A DNA stretch of 64,000 nucleotides from Bryobacteraceae bacterium CoA2 C42 (GCA_019931245.1 JAINDL010000035.1:1-64000), one strand, 5' to 3'. Positions 13,847 to 24,535 are shown, counted from the first letter of the stretch. Numbers and translations: made by a program. Notes: generated by a model not told the origin, from the sequence alone.

Positions 13847-16756
13847 ATGGTGCGACTGCTGGTGAGCAGTGCATTCTGCGTTGGCCTGTTGGCCGCGCAG
13901 AGTATTAGTTCGAACCTATTGGGGACGGTGGTGGACGGGCAGGGGCTGCCCGTTTCAAAGGCCACCGTGAAGGTGATTTCCCGGACGACGAACGCGGAGA
14001 CGCGGGCCGAGAGCGGAGGGGAGGGAGCGTTTCGCGTGAGCGCGCTGCCGCCGGGGGAGTACCTGGTGGAGGTGACGGCGGCGGGGTTTGGGAAGCTGAC
14101 GTTTGCGAGCGTGGGGCTGGTGGTGGGACAGACGCGGGAGTTGCGGGCGGTGCTGCAGCCGGATTCGGTACGGCAGGAGGTGACGGTTTCGGCCGAGGCG
14201 GTGAGCGGGTTGACGGTGGAGAGCGCGGGGGAGGGGAAGACCTTCGGCCAGCTGCAGATGGCGGATTTGCCGATGGTGATGTCGGGGGAGGGGCGGAGCT
14301 TCCGGACGCAGGCGCGATTGACTCCGGCGGTGACGCCGTCGACGGCGGCGCACCGGCCGTTCGCGGTGGCGGGGGCGCGGAACCGGAATAACAACTACCT
14401 GGTTGACTCGAACGACTACAACGAGATTGAGGGTGGGCTGATGATGGGGCGGGGGGCGAGTGAGCAGTTGATTCCGTCGGAGTCGATTGAGGGGATGCAG
14501 GTGTTGACGCACAACTTCAAGGCGGAGTATGGGCGGCAGAACGGTTCGATTATCAGTCTGGTGACGAAGAAGGGGGGCAACGACTGGCACGGGGCGCTGT
14601 ACGAGTACTGGCGGAACGAGGCGCTGGCGGCGCGGAACACGTTTGATCTGGCGAAGCCGCCGCTGAAGTTCAACTTTTTCGGGGGGCAGGCGGGGGGGCC
14701 GCTGAAGAAGGACCGAGCGTTTGTGTTTGGGAACTGGGAGGGGTTCAACCGGGTGCAGTCGACGGCGACGACGATTCAGACGCTGCGGCCGGAGCAGCGG
14801 GGGCAGGCGGTGGCGGCGGTGCGGCCGCTGGTGGCGCGGTTTCCGGAGCCGAATTTGCCGGGGACGAACCTGTTTCGGGGGAACCTGCCGCAGGGCGGGT
14901 TTATGCAGACCTTTTTGGTGCGGGTCGATGGGACGGTGACGGAGAGGCAGCGGTTGTTCGCGCGGTCGACGTACCTGACATCGGACAACGTGAACAAGGG
15001 CGGGGCGGCGCTGAGCGAATCGAACGTGGGGACGGGATCGCAGGGGCATTCGCTGCACCATATCTGGACGCCGCGGGCGAATGTGGTGAACGAGGCGCGG
15101 TTCAACTATACGCGGTTCCGGATTTTCGATACCTTCAAGGAAAATGTCCTGTTGGGGGATCCGGCGGTGAACGGGCAGGTGGGGTTTTTGGCGGTGAACG
15201 GGTTGACGTCGCTGGGGTACCAGAGTTTTCTGGGCCGGCGGACGTTTCAGAACAACTTTCAATACACCAACGACCTGACCGTGGTGAAGGGGCGGCACTC
15301 GTGGAAGATGGGGGCGGCGTTGCGGCGGCTGCAGTTGAACAATGGGGTTCTTAACGCGCAGTTCAACGGGTCGCTGCGGTTTAACAATGTGGCGGACTTT
15401 TTGGCGGGGCGGCCGGCGGCGTACACGCGGAACGTGGGGCAGCCGTATATCGGACTGCGGGCGACGGAATTCAACACGTATTTGCAGGACGATTGGCAGG
15501 TGCATGCGCGGCTGACGCTGAATTTGGGGGTACGGTATGAGTTCAACAGTGTGCCGCGGGAGGTGAACGGGCTGATTGGGGAGCAGTACCGATTTAACAA
15601 GGACCCGAATAATGTGGCGCCGCGGTTTGGTCTTGCCTGGAAGGCGGACCGGGGCGGGCGGAGCGTGGTGCGGGGCGGTTACGGGATTTATTACAACGTG
15701 CTCGAGCTGGTATTTGTGGGGTTGACGCGGTTCAATCCGCCGCTGATTACGTCGCTGGCGAATGCGGCGCCAAGGTTTCCGAATCTGCTCGACGGAGCGG
15801 CGGCGGGGGTGCCGAGCGGGTTGGTGGTGCCGAACGCGAATCTGCGGAACCCGTATTCGCAGCACCTGACGTTGAACTATGAGCGGGAGCTGTTCCATCC
15901 GCGGGCGATTTGGACGGTGGGGTACCTGGGGACGATCGGGCTGCGGCTGCCGCAGACGCTGCGGCCGAACGGAGGGGACGGGTTGGCGCAAAATCTGCGG
16001 CCGGATCCGCGGGTGGGGGTGGTGAACCTGCTCGATACGGGGGCGCGGTCGAACTACCATGGCCTGCAGACCAGCATGAGCTGGCAGCGGGGCGGGATGA
16101 CCGTGCGGGGGAACTATACGTGGTCGAAGGCGCTGGATACGGTAAGCGATATTCCGAGCGGGAACCAGAATCTGGACCGGGGGATTCTGGCGCTGGACGA
16201 GCGGAATACGCGGCTGAATTACGGGCCGGGGGATTTTGATGTGCGGCATTTGGGGAACGTCGCGTTTACGTATGACCTACCGTGGCGGAAGAAGAGCCTG
16301 CTGCTGGGGGGATGGAGTGTGCAGGGGATTGTGACGATGAACAGTGGGCGGCCGTATACGTTATACGCGGGGACGGATAATCTGGTGGGCAATAACAACA
16401 ACCGGATTCTGGATTTGCCGGGGACGCTGCTGCGGAACGGGGGGGCGGAGCGGCGGGCCCTGGAGTTGGCGCCGGGGGTGGCGCGGGGGGTATTGACGCC
16501 GGCGGCACGCACGCTAGGGACGATTGGGCGAAATACGGAACGGGGGGATACGCTGCTGCAGACGAATGTTTCGGTTTTTAAGACATTTGCGGTGACTGAG
16601 CGGTGGAAGCTGCAGTTGCGGGCCGAGTCGTACAACGTAACGAATACGGTGAACTACGATCTGCCGGACGGGGTGCTGAGTTCGGCGAACTTTGGGAACG
16701 CTTTGACGGCGGGCGATGCGCGGCAACACCAGTTGGCGCTGCGGCTGTCGTTTTAA
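13847..16756 (+). CDS. Oar-like TonB-dependent outer membrane protein
   Basis: 969 residues with a short signal peptide (MVRLLVSSAFCVGLLAAQ), a carboxypeptidase-regulatory-like Ig domain (GTVVDGQGLPVSKATVKV ... LPPGEYLVEVTAAGF, about 25-105), a plug region (PFAVAGARNRNNNYLVDSND, about 170-220) and a long beta barrel ending in the C-terminal Phe (LALRLSF) used for outer-membrane insertion. Such proteins are highly multiplied in Solibacter-like Acidobacteriota and take up or bind large substrates. GGAG at about 13833 provides the ribosome site. Confidence 0.88.
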   Translation: MVRLLVSSAFCVGLLAAQSISSNLLGTVVDGQGLPVSKATVKVISRTTNAETRAESGGEGAFRVSALPPGEYLVEVTAAGFGKLTFASVGLVVGQTRELRAVLQPDSVRQEVTVSAEAVSGLTVESAGEGKTFGQLQMADLPMVMSGEGRSFRTQARLTPAVTPSTAAHRPFAVAGARNRNNNYLVDSNDYNEIEGGLMMGRGASEQLIPSESIEGMQVLTHNFKAEYGRQNGSIISLVTKKGGNDWHGALYEYWRNEALAARNTFDLAKPPLKFNFFGGQAGGPLKKDRAFVFGNWEGFNRVQSTATTIQTLRPEQRGQAVAAVRPLVARFPEPNLPGTNLFRGNLPQGGFMQTFLVRVDGTVTERQRLFARSTYLTSDNVNKGGAALSESNVGTGSQGHSLHHIWTPRANVVNEARFNYTRFRIFDTFKENVLLGDPAVNGQVGFLAVNGLTSLGYQSFLGRRTFQNNFQYTNDLTVVKGRHSWKMGAALRRLQLNNGVLNAQFNGSLRFNNVADFLAGRPAAYTRNVGQPYIGLRATEFNTYLQDDWQVHARLTLNLGVRYEFNSVPREVNGLIGEQYRFNKDPNNVAPRFGLAWKADRGGRSVVRGGYGIYYNVLELVFVGLTRFNPPLITSLANAAPRFPNLLDGAAAGVPSGLVVPNANLRNPYSQHLTLNYERELFHPRAIWTVGYLGTIGLRLPQTLRPNGGDGLAQNLRPDPRVGVVNLLDTGARSNYHGLQTSMSWQRGGMTVRGNYTWSKALDTVSDIPSGNQNLDRGILALDERNTRLNYGPGDFDVRHLGNVAFTYDLPWRKKSLLLGGWSVQGIVTMNSGRPYTLYAGTDNLVGNNNNRILDLPGTLLRNGGAERRALELAPGVARGVLTPAARTLGTIGRNTERGDTLLQTNVSVFKTFAVTERWKLQLRAESYNVTNTVNYDLPDGVLSSANFGNALTAGDARQHQLALRLSF

Positions 16757-16806
16757 GGAACACGCGCACAACCGAAGCGGCCTGTGCACTTTTAAGGAGA
16801 TTACTT

Positions 16807-18063
16807 ATGTTGAATCGACGTGCATTATTAATGGCGGCGCCGGGGCTGGTGCTGGGGGCGAACGGAAGGTTGGAGCCGGCGCCGGCGGCGGTGTTTGAGC
16901 CGGAGGCGCAGGGGCTGGGGCTGTCGAAGAGCCCGAAGTTTTATGCGCGGCGAGCGCATGGGTTGATGATGGTGAGTACGGTGCCCTTGGCAAACGGGGG
17001 GGCGGATCTGGTATTCCAATCGTCGAATGATTTGGGGGATAGTTTCGCGGAGCGGATGCGGGTGAACGATGTGGCGGGGGAGGTGAGCGACCATGGGGAG
17101 AATTCGCCGCAACTGTTGACGTCGCCCGATGAGGCGATGATGTACGCGGTGTGGGGGGCCAAGGATCCGAAGCATCCGGGCGGGAGCGTGATCCGTTTTT
17201 CCTCGGCGGGAACCATGCGGACGGTGTGGTCAGCGTCGAAGATATTGAACGATGACGGATTGCCAGTGTCGCATTCGTTCCAGTCGGCGGCGGTGGGGCC
17301 CGATGGGACAATTTATGCGGCGTGGTTGGACGGGCGGGATGGGCGGTCGGCGACGGCGGGGGCGACGGGAGGGACGACGTCAATTTATTTGACCAGGTCG
17401 ACGGACGGGGGGAAAACGTTTTCAAAAAACGTCCGGGTGGCGACGAATATCTGCCCGTGCTGCCGGGTTTCGTTCGGTTTTGTGGGGGGTAAGGTGTTGC
17501 TGGCGTGGCGGCAGGTAGAGGCGGGGGATATTCGGGATATCTATTTTGCGTCGTCGTCGGACCGGGGGGAGACTTGGGAAACGGGTAAACCGGTGTTTCG
17601 GGACGGATGGAAGATCAAAGGCTGTCCGCACGTGGGGCCGGCGATGGCGACGTTGAACGGGAAGGTGTACGTGACGTGGTTCAGTGAGGGGGCGAACGAT
17701 CCGGCGATATACCTAGCGGTTTCGAGCGATGCGGGAAAGACGTTTGCGCCGCGACAGAAGATTTCGGTGGGAACGACGGACCCGACGCATCCGCAGATTA
17801 CGTTGGGGGAGGACCGGATTGGGATCACGTTTCAGGCGCGGGATGCCAAGGTGAAAGGCGGGTGGGGGAAGATGAGCGTATGGTATCGGGAGGTGCGGAC
17901 GGACGGGGCGCTGTCCCCGTTGACGAAGGCGGCGGAGGGGAAGGGGAATTTGACGTACCCGACGGTGGCGCTGGGGTTGTCGGGGCGGGTGTTTTTAGGC
18001 TGGACGGAGACGAGTGAGGGGGTAGCGCGGGCGATGTTGCTGCGGGGGAGGGTGGGAAAATAA
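16807..18063 (+). CDS. exported sialidase-like (BNR repeat) propeller protein
   Basis: A 418-residue protein with a leader (MLNRRALLMAAPGLVLG) and several Asp-box/BNR repeats (STDGGKTFSK, SSDRGETWET, SSDAGKTFAP), indicating a six-bladed propeller. It also has a CPCC motif in blade three (NICPCCRVSFGF), seen in a subset of such acidobacterial proteins and suggestive of metal binding. True sialidase activity is not indicated. AAGGAGA lies 7 bases before the ATG. It follows the TonB-type gene by 50 bp and may share its transcript. Confidence 0.75.
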   Translation: MLNRRALLMAAPGLVLGANGRLEPAPAAVFEPEAQGLGLSKSPKFYARRAHGLMMVSTVPLANGGADLVFQSSNDLGDSFAERMRVNDVAGEVSDHGENSPQLLTSPDEAMMYAVWGAKDPKHPGGSVIRFSSAGTMRTVWSASKILNDDGLPVSHSFQSAAVGPDGTIYAAWLDGRDGRSATAGATGGTTSIYLTRSTDGGKTFSKNVRVATNICPCCRVSFGFVGGKVLLAWRQVEAGDIRDIYFASSSDRGETWETGKPVFRDGWKIKGCPHVGPAMATLNGKVYVTWFSEGANDPAIYLAVSSDAGKTFAPRQKISVGTTDPTHPQITLGEDRIGITFQARDAKVKGGWGKMSVWYREVRTDGALSPLTKAAEGKGNLTYPTVALGLSGRVFLGWTETSEGVARAMLLRGRVGK

Positions 18064-18099
18064 ACATACGATTTATCGTTGGAGAAGTTGTGACGGGTG

Positions 18100-18112
18100 T
18101 GCTAAATTAGCA
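18100..18112. promoter_or_regulatory. palindrome upstream of the rpsL promoter
   Basis: TGCTAA-A-TTAGCA is a perfect inverted repeat with a one-base centre, 38 bp upstream of the -35 box. It could be a regulator site or the weak end of the upstream gene; nothing else supports either reading. Confidence 0.3.
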
Positions 18113-18150
18113 TGAGTGTCGCATTGAACTCGCAGAATCAATCTGTTGAG

Positions 18151-18179
18151 TTGACAGAGTTAATTTGTCTCGCTACACT
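18151..18179 (+). promoter_or_regulatory. sigma-70 promoter of the str operon
   Basis: TTGACA (18151-18156), exactly 17 bases, then TACACT (18174-18179). This is the best housekeeping promoter match that I see in the window and stands in front of the str ribosomal genes. Transcription would start near 18186. Confidence 0.75.
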
Positions 18180-18519
18180 GACAAGAGTGTACTCAGCGGG
18201 TCGCTGCATCTGCTTCTGACTACCACTTCACACAGAACCGGAGCGCAATGCTCTGGGGGCCTACCGGGCAACCGATTGGGCGACTGAAGTCCGGTTCGAA
18301 GCCCGCCCCGAGGTTCCCTGAAGACTATGCGCTTCCGAGGAGCATGGGCGAGTCCCAAGATCATCTCCGCATTCATCGCGGTTCGTCCTACCTGAACCGT
18401 TCATCATCAAAGAGTTCTGTGGCGGCAGTGGGAAGGCTCCCAGCCGGTGACTGCTCGACCGAGAGAACTCAGACGCCAAACAACACAGATTTCTAGTTTT
18501 ACCGATAGAGAGGGTATTC
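18180..18519 (+). other. long 5' leader of rpsL
   Basis: About 335 bases separate the promoter from the rpsL GTG. The leader can form several small hairpins (GAGC-GCAAT-GCTC near 18241-18253, GGGA-AGGC-TCCC near 18430-18441). No protein in any frame is convincing. It may bind a ribosomal protein or act as an attenuator; no known riboswitch class was recognised. Confidence 0.45.
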
Positions 18520-18894
18520 GTGCCTACGTTCAACCAGCTCGTGCGTAAGGGTCGTATTGCGACTCGTTACAAGACGGCTAGCCCGGCTCTGCAGGCTTGT
18601 CCGCAGAAGCGCGGGGTTTGCACCCGTGTATACACCACCACTCCGAAGAAGCCGAACTCGGCGCTGCGGAAGGTCGCGCGTGTGCGCTTGACCAATGGAA
18701 TTGAAGTGACCACCTACATCCCGGGCGTGGGGCACAACCTGCAGGAGCACTCGATTGTGCTGATTCGCGGCGGTCGTGTGAAGGATCTGCCGGGTGTGCG
18801 GTATCACGTGGTGCGGGGCACTCTGGACGCGGCTGGCGTAGCCAACCGGAAGCAGAGCCGCTCTAAGTATGGCGCCAAGCGCCCGAAGTCGTAA
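18520..18894 (+). CDS. rpsL: 30S ribosomal protein S12
   Basis: 124 residues of standard S12, part of the decoding centre. The conserved [15 protein letters not shown] loop keeps the lysines found in streptomycin-sensitive bacteria, and [13 protein letters not shown] carries the Asp that is methylthiolated in many bacteria. It starts with GTG (product [12 protein letters not shown]). First gene of the str operon, behind the long leader. Confidence 0.98.
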   Translation: MPTFNQLVRKGRIATRYKTASPALQACPQKRGVCTRVYTTTPKKPNSALRKVARVRLTNGIEVTTYIPGVGHNLQEHSIVLIRGGRVKDLPGVRYHVVRGTLDAAGVANRKQSRSKYGAKRPKS

Positions 18895-18915
18895 CTTTTG
18901 AGGATTTGAGGATCT

Positions 18916-19386
18916 ATGCCGCGTAGAAGAAGTGCGGAAATTCGCGAAGTGCAGCCCGACCCGGTCTTTGGATCGACGCTGGCGGAGAAGTTTGTCAACT
19001 CGCTGATGTGGGACGGCAAGAAGACCGTAGCGCAGCGGGTGTTTTACGCCGCCATGAACAAAGTAGCCGATCGGTCTGGCGAGGATGCCTTGAAGCTGTT
19101 TAAGAAGGCTGTGGAGAACGCTAAGCCCATGCTCGAGGTGAAGACCCGGCGAGTGGGTGGCGCAAACTACCAGGTGCCGATCGAAGTCCCGCAGAACCGC
19201 CGCACTTCGTTGGCGATTCGCTGGATTGTGCTGAACGCGCGGAATCGTCCAGAGAAGGGGATGCCCGAGCGGTTGGCGGGTGAGTTGCTGGACGCGGCGA
19301 ACCTGCGGGGCGGCGCGATCAAGAAGAAGGATGACGTGCATCGGATGGCGGAAGCGAACAAAGCCTTTGCGCATTATCGCTGGTAA
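18916..19386 (+). CDS. rpsG: 30S ribosomal protein S7
   Basis: 156 residues, the usual length, with the conserved start [19 protein letters not shown] and the basic-hydrophobic core of S7 that organises the 3' domain of 16S rRNA. Second gene of the str operon, 21 bp after rpsL, with GAGG sequences just upstream. Confidence 0.98.
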   Translation: MPRRRSAEIREVQPDPVFGSTLAEKFVNSLMWDGKKTVAQRVFYAAMNKVADRSGEDALKLFKKAVENAKPMLEVKTRRVGGANYQVPIEVPQNRRTSLAIRWIVLNARNRPEKGMPERLAGELLDAANLRGGAIKKKDDVHRMAEANKAFAHYRW

Positions 19387-19422
19387 GCAACAGACCCAGG
19401 CCCTCGGAACTTTGACCTAATT

Positions 19423-21513
19423 ATGGCGCGCACTGTACCACTTCAGAAAATGCGGAACATCGGCATCATGGCCCACATCGATGCCGGGAAAACCACCACC
19501 ACGGAACGGATTCTCTATTACACCGGTCGGACTTACAAGATTGGTGAGGTTCACGAAGGAACCGCCACCATGGACTGGATGGAACAGGAGCAGGAGCGCG
19601 GGATCACGATCACGTCAGCGGCAACAACCTGCCGTTGGCGCGATATCCAGATCAACATCATTGACACTCCCGGCCACGTTGACTTCACGGCCGAGGTCGA
19701 GCGTTCGTTGCGAGTGCTTGATGGGGCTTGCGCGGTCTTTGATGCCGTCGCCGGGGTGCAGCCCCAGTCGGAAACTGTTTGGCGCCAAGCCGATAAGTAT
19801 CGCGTCCCTCGGATTTGCTTTATCAACAAGATGGACCGGGTGGGTGCCGATTTCTACCATTCGGTGGAAACGATTATTGACCGGTTGAAATGTCGGCCGG
19901 TAGCAATCCAGCTGCCGATTGGCGCTGAAGATCAGTTCCGGGGTGTGGTCGATCTGGTGAAGATGAACGCGCGGATCTGGCGGGATGATTCTCTGGGCGC
20001 TGAATATGATGACGTGGAGATTCCAGCGGATCTGGTCGAGAAGGCGAAGGAGTATCGGGCCCTTCTCGTGGAGGCGGTCTCTGAGAACGACGATGTGCTG
20101 ATGCACAAGTTCTTTGAAGGCGAGGAGATCACCGTCGAGGAGTTGATGGAGGGCATCCGGAAGGCGACGATCGCTCAAAAGATGTTCCCGGTTATCTGCG
20201 GTACCGCCTTTAAAAACAAGGGTGTTCAAAACCTGCTGGACGCGGTTTGTGATTATCTTCCCCACCCACTGGATATTCCGACGATTGAGGGGAAGAACCC
20301 CGACAATGACAAACCGGAGCCCCGGAAGGCAGACGATGCGGAGCCGTTTGCAGGCCTAGTTTTCAAGATCATGACCGATCCGTTCGTGGGCCAGCTAGCC
20401 TTTCTTCGGGTGTATTCGGGCAAGCTCTTCGCGGGTACCTCGGTGTACAACGCGGCGAAGGGTAAGTCGGAGCGGGTCGGGCGTCTGGTCAAGATGCACG
20501 CCAACAAGCGCGAAGACATCACCGAAATTCTGGCGGGCGATATCTGTGCCTGTGTCGGACTGAAGCAGGTTTCGACGGGCGATACCATTTGCGATGAGAA
20601 GCATCCGGTCCTTCTTGAACGGATTGACTTCCCGGCGCCCGTCATTCAATTGGCCATCGAGCCCAAGTCCAAGGCAGACCAGGAGAAGATGGGTCTTGCC
20701 ATCAACAAGCTGGTGAACGAAGACCCGACATTGCGGGTGGCGACTGATAGCGAGACGGGACAGACGATTCTGGCCGGAATGGGAGAGTTGCACCTCGAGA
20801 TCATCGTCGACCGGATGCGGCGGGAATTTGGGGTTGAGGCCAACGTTGGAAAACCAATGGTGGCATACCGCGAGACCATCCGCGCAAATGCAGCGGGCGA
20901 TGGCCGGCACGTCCGGCAGAGTGGTGGTAAGGGCCAGTACGGACACGCCAAAATTAGGATTGAGCCACTCGAAGAGGGTAAGGGCTTTGAGTTCGAGAAT
21001 GCTACGGTCGGCGGTACGGTTCCCAAAGAGTACGTCCCCGCCATCGAAAAGGGCATCATCGAAGCACTCGAAGGAGGCATCCTGGCGGGCTATCCGATGT
21101 CGGATCTGAAGGTGAGCCTTTACGATGGCAGTTATCACGATGTTGACTCGTCCGAAATGGCGTTCAAAATTGCCGGCTCCCTAGCGATCAAAGACGCGGT
21201 GAAGAAGGCAAAACCGGTTCTCCTTGAGCCGGTAATGTCGGTGGAAGTGGTGGTGCCGGACGAATACATGGGTCCGGTGAACGGCGATCTCATCTCCCGC
21301 CGCGGCCGCCTCGAGGGAATGGAGATGCGCGGTACCACCCAGTTGATCAAGTCGATGGTCCCGTTGAGCGAGATGTTCGGTTACGCGACTGAACTCCGCA
21401 GCCGGACGCAGGGCCGAGGGAGCTTTACGATGCACTTCGGTCGTTACGAAGAGGTCCCGGTCAACATCGCAAACGAAATTATTGCCAAGGCGCAGGGCAA
21501 GACCAGCGCGTAA
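19423..21513 (+). CDS. fusA: elongation factor G
   Basis: 696 residues of the translocation GTPase. G1 [15 protein letters not shown], the G2 region [12 protein letters not shown]3 DTPGHVDF and G4 NKMD are intact, followed by domains II-V of canonical length ([11 protein letters not shown] in domain IV). It follows rpsG by 36 bp in the str operon. Confidence 0.98.
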   Translation: MARTVPLQKMRNIGIMAHIDAGKTTTTERILYYTGRTYKIGEVHEGTATMDWMEQEQERGITITSAATTCRWRDIQINIIDTPGHVDFTAEVERSLRVLDGACAVFDAVAGVQPQSETVWRQADKYRVPRICFINKMDRVGADFYHSVETIIDRLKCRPVAIQLPIGAEDQFRGVVDLVKMNARIWRDDSLGAEYDDVEIPADLVEKAKEYRALLVEAVSENDDVLMHKFFEGEEITVEELMEGIRKATIAQKMFPVICGTAFKNKGVQNLLDAVCDYLPHPLDIPTIEGKNPDNDKPEPRKADDAEPFAGLVFKIMTDPFVGQLAFLRVYSGKLFAGTSVYNAAKGKSERVGRLVKMHANKREDITEILAGDICACVGLKQVSTGDTICDEKHPVLLERIDFPAPVIQLAIEPKSKADQEKMGLAINKLVNEDPTLRVATDSETGQTILAGMGELHLEIIVDRMRREFGVEANVGKPMVAYRETIRANAAGDGRHVRQSGGKGQYGHAKIRIEPLEEGKGFEFENATVGGTVPKEYVPAIEKGIIEALEGGILAGYPMSDLKVSLYDGSYHDVDSSEMAFKIAGSLAIKDAVKKAKPVLLEPVMSVEVVVPDEYMGPVNGDLISRRGRLEGMEMRGTTQLIKSMVPLSEMFGYATELRSRTQGRGSFTMHFGRYEEVPVNIANEIIAKAQGKTSA

Positions 21514-21554
21514 GGCGAACGAGTTTCCACTAACCAGGAGAATCCCGGAATACC

Positions 21555-22742
21555 ATGGCAAAAGAGAAATTTGATCGTAGTAAGCCGCACGTAAACATCG
21601 GCACGATTGGGCATATCGATCACGGCAAGACCACCCTGACAGCGGCGATCACCAAGGTGCTGAGCAAGCACAATCCGAAGAACTCCTTCCGTAGTTTCGA
21701 TTCGATCGACAACGCGCCGGAAGAAAAGGCCCGTGGTATCACGATCAACGCGGCGCACGTCGAGTACGAGACGCCGAATCGGCACTACGCTCACGTGGAC
21801 TGCCCCGGCCACGCCGACTACATCAAGAACATGATCACCGGTGCTGCGCAGATGGATGGCGCGATTCTGGTGGTGGCGGCGACCGACGGCCCCATGCCGC
21901 AGACTCGCGAGCACATCCTGCTCGCCCGCCAAGTGGGCGTTCCCTACATCGTGGTTGCCCTGAACAAGGTGGACATGGTAGAGGATGCCGAACTGCTTGA
22001 ACTCGTCGAACTCGAGGTTCGAGAGCTCCTTAAGAGCTACCAGTTCCCGGGCGACGATCTACCGGTTTGCCGCGTATCGGCACTGGGTGGTCTGAACGGC
22101 GAACCGCAGTGGGAAGCCGCCATCGACAAACTGATGGAAGCGGTTGACCAATACGTTCCGATGCCAGAACGCGTTGTGGACAAGCCGATGCTGATGCCCA
22201 TCGAAGACATCTTCTCGATCCAGGGCCGCGGTACGGTGGTCACGGGACGTATCGAGCAAGGTATTTGTAAGGTCGGCGAGGAAATGGAGATCGTCGGTTT
22301 CCGCGATACGCGGAAGACTGTCATCACCGGCGTCGAAATGTTCAAGAAACTACTCGACGAAGGCCGGGCGGGCGACAACGTCGGCCTATTGCTGCGCGGT
22401 ATCGATAAGGATGACGTCGAGCGCGGACAGGTGATTGCGAAGCCGGGTTCGATCAAGCCCCACAAGAACTTCAAAGGCGAAGTTTACGTGTTGAGCAAAG
22501 AAGAGGGGGGGCGTCACACGCCGTTCTTCAATGGTTACCGGCCCCAGTTCTACTTCCGCACAACGGATGTAACGGGCGTGGCGAAGTTGCCGGAAGGCAC
22601 CGAGATGGTGATGCCGGGCGACAACGTGCAGCTGACGATTGAACTGATTACCCCCGTCGCTATGGATAAGGGTTTGCGGTTCGCGATTCGTGAAGGTGGC
22701 CGCACGGTCGGCGCTGGAACGGTAACCGAGATCATTGCTTAG
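21555..22742 (+). CDS. tuf: elongation factor Tu
   Basis: 395 residues. [41 protein letters not shown] and NKVD are the expected GTPase motifs, and the beta-barrel domains are complete ([25 protein letters not shown]). It delivers aminoacyl-tRNA to the ribosome. Last gene of the str group; a GC stem-loop follows. This is the only tuf copy in the window. Confidence 0.98.
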   Translation: MAKEKFDRSKPHVNIGTIGHIDHGKTTLTAAITKVLSKHNPKNSFRSFDSIDNAPEEKARGITINAAHVEYETPNRHYAHVDCPGHADYIKNMITGAAQMDGAILVVAATDGPMPQTREHILLARQVGVPYIVVALNKVDMVEDAELLELVELEVRELLKSYQFPGDDLPVCRVSALGGLNGEPQWEAAIDKLMEAVDQYVPMPERVVDKPMLMPIEDIFSIQGRGTVVTGRIEQGICKVGEEMEIVGFRDTRKTVITGVEMFKKLLDEGRAGDNVGLLLRGIDKDDVERGQVIAKPGSIKPHKNFKGEVYVLSKEEGGRHTPFFNGYRPQFYFRTTDVTGVAKLPEGTEMVMPGDNVQLTIELITPVAMDKGLRFAIREGGRTVGAGTVTEIIA

Positions 22743-22751
22743 TTAACTCCA

Positions 22752-22773
22752 GGGGTCCCCGCCACGGGACCCC
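22752..22773 (+). terminator. stem-loop after tuf
   Basis: GGGGTCCC and GGGACCCC pair perfectly around a 6-base loop 9 bp after the tuf stop. There is no T tract, so it may attenuate rather than end transcription into the S10 operon. Confidence 0.45.
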
Positions 22774-22801
22774 AGTGAACCTACCGATCCATCAAATCAA
22801 C

Positions 22802-23125
22802 ATGTCTTTAAGAGAAAGCATTCGCATCCGGCTCAAAGCGTACGATCATCGAATTCTCGACCAGTCTACGCAGGAGATTGTGGAGACCGCCAAGCGCAGT
22901 GGCGCCCAAGTGGCGGGACCGATACCGTTGCCCACGATTCGTAACCGCTATACCGTAAACCGTTCGCCGCACGTCGACAAGAAGTCTCGCGAGCAATTTG
23001 AGATTCGAACCCACAAGCGTCTTCTCGACATCCTGGCGCCCACGCAGGAGACGGTGGATGCGCTGATGAAACTGGATCTGCCCGCCGGGGTGGATGTAGA
23101 GATCAAGGCGTTCGGAAAAAAGTAG
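22802..23125 (+). CDS. rpsJ: 30S ribosomal protein S10
   Basis: 107 residues. I placed the start at the ATG giving [17 protein letters not shown], which matches the family N-terminus; the frame is open 27 bp further. The signature [25 protein letters not shown] is present. S10 (NusE) serves in the 30S head and in antitermination. First gene of the S10 operon. No clear ribosome site is seen. Confidence 0.97.
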   Translation: MSLRESIRIRLKAYDHRILDQSTQEIVETAKRSGAQVAGPIPLPTIRNRYTVNRSPHVDKKSREQFEIRTHKRLLDILAPTQETVDALMKLDLPAGVDVEIKAFGKK

Positions 23126-23145
23126 TTTCCGCCAACGGGTCGTAG

Positions 23146-23170
23146 CCGGTCTGTGTAAACCAGACAACGG
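23146..23170 (+). other. hairpin in the rpsJ-rplC gap
   Basis: CCGGTCTG pairs with CAGAC and CGG around TGTAAAC with a two-base bulge, inside the 127-bp gap between rpsJ and rplC. It could be a processing or regulatory structure for the S10 operon; support is only structural. Confidence 0.3.
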
Positions 23171-23252
23171 TCTCCCCGCTATGGCTCCAGACAGATATTG
23201 AACTCGTGGTGAGTTGGCCTCTCCGGCCGATCACCCAAGCCGAAGGAAATAT

Positions 23253-23897
23253 ATGAGCCCAGGAATTCTAGGCAAAAAAATCGGAATGACCCAGGTCTTC
23301 CGCCCCGATGGGCAGGTAGTGCCGGTGACGCTTGTGAAGGCTGGTCCCTGCGTGGTGGTACAACGGAAGACGCCTGCCACCGATGGTTACGATGCGGTGC
23401 AGCTTGGCTTTATGGAGTACGTCAAGGCGACGCGCATCAACAAGCCGGAGGCGGGTCATCTCAAGAAGGCGGGTGCCGATGGCGTCCGGTTTTTAAAGGA
23501 GTTGCGCTTAACTCCAGGTTCGAGTGATTTGAAGACCGGCGACCGCGTCTTGGCGAGTGACTTCAAGCCGGCCGAAAAGCTGGATGTCATCGGGGTGAGC
23601 AAGGGCCGGGGATTCGCATCGGTTATTAAGCGGCACAACTTCCGCGGTGGCCCGGGCGGGCATGGTTCAATGTTCGGTCGCGCGCCAGGTTCGATCGGTG
23701 GATCTAGCTTTCCGAGCCGGGTGTTCCCAGGAATGCGGATGGCGGGTCACATGGGAACGGACCAAGTGACTGTTCGGAATCTCGAGATTGTACAAATTGA
23801 CGCAGATGAAAATGTGATTGCGATCAAGGGAGCCGTCCCCGGCCCGAACGGCAGCTATGTCCTGCTGCGCCGGTCAAAGAAGGGAGCAGGCCGCTAG
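23253..23897 (+). CDS. rplC: 50S ribosomal protein L3
   Basis: 214 residues, starting at ATG 23253 behind GAAGGA, giving MSPGILGKKIGMTQVF as expected. The loop that reaches the peptidyl-transferase centre is present (RGGPGGHGSMFGRAPGSIG, with FPGMRMAGHMG following). An open frame 39 bp further upstream is not needed. Confidence 0.97.
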   Translation: MSPGILGKKIGMTQVFRPDGQVVPVTLVKAGPCVVVQRKTPATDGYDAVQLGFMEYVKATRINKPEAGHLKKAGADGVRFLKELRLTPGSSDLKTGDRVLASDFKPAEKLDVIGVSKGRGFASVIKRHNFRGGPGGHGSMFGRAPGSIGGSSFPSRVFPGMRMAGHMGTDQVTVRNLEIVQIDADENVIAIKGAVPGPNGSYVLLRRSKKGAGR

Positions 23898-23911
23898 GTC
23901 GGGAGCAGATC

Positions 23912-24535
23912 ATGCCGAAAGTAGACGTTGTAGATATAAACAAGAACAAGGTCGGCGAGCTCGAACTCTCGGATACCGTTTTCGCGGCCGAGGTCAACGA
24001 AGCACTATTGTACGAGGCAGTGCGGAACTACCTGGCGAACCAACGCCGCGGTACGGCCTCTACCAAAACTCGTCATGAGGTGGCTGGGTCGGGCAAGAAG
24101 CTATGGAAGCAGAAAGGGACGGGGCGGGCCCGCATGGGTTCTATTCGTTCACCTCTCTGGCGGCACGGTGGGACGACCCACGGGCCCCAGCCGCGTGACT
24201 ACTCCTACAAACTTCCGGCCAAGATGATGAAGGGTGCCCTTCGTTCCGCTCTGAGCGCCAAGTTGCGCGATGGGGAATTGCAGATCGTCAATGACTTCTC
24301 TTTTGTTGACCATAAGACCAAGACCGTGCAGAATGCCCTGGTGCGGTTCGAATCCCCGAAGACAGTTCTACTGATCGATAATTCGGACAACCGGAACTTG
24401 AAGTTGGGTTCGCGCAACATCCCTGGGGTGACACTGCTCGCCAGTAAGGATGTGAATCCTTACCACCTGCTCGGGGCCAAGCGAGTCCTGATCAGCGAGA
24501 CCGCGGCCAAGCGCCTGTCGGAGGGCCTGTCCTAA
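23912..24535 (+). CDS. rplD: 50S ribosomal protein L4
   Basis: 207 residues with the tunnel-lining loop (GSGKKLWKQKGTGRARMGS) and the C-terminal fold typical of L4. In proteobacteria L4 also represses its own operon; whether that holds here is unknown. Its stop overlaps the rplW start by one base (TAATG). Confidence 0.97.
   Translation: MPKVDVVDINKNKVGELELSDTVFAAEVNEALLYEAVRNYLANQRRGTASTKTRHEVAGSGKKLWKQKGTGRARMGSIRSPLWRHGGTTHGPQPRDYSYKLPAKMMKGALRSALSAKLRDGELQIVNDFSFVDHKTKTVQNALVRFESPKTVLLIDNSDNRNLKLGSRNIPGVTLLASKDVNPYHLLGAKRVLISETAAKRLSEGLS

Noticed and set aside
13955..16249. 764-codon open frame on the minus strand
   Set aside because: It is the antisense of the TonB-type gene; its composition (Arg/Pro/His-rich, no domain) is an artefact of GC-rich codon use.
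18380..18480. GGGAAGGC and nearby G-rich blocks resembling pieces of a cobalamin riboswitch
   Set aside because: The conserved B12-box order and the other core blocks are missing, and the gene downstream is rpsL.
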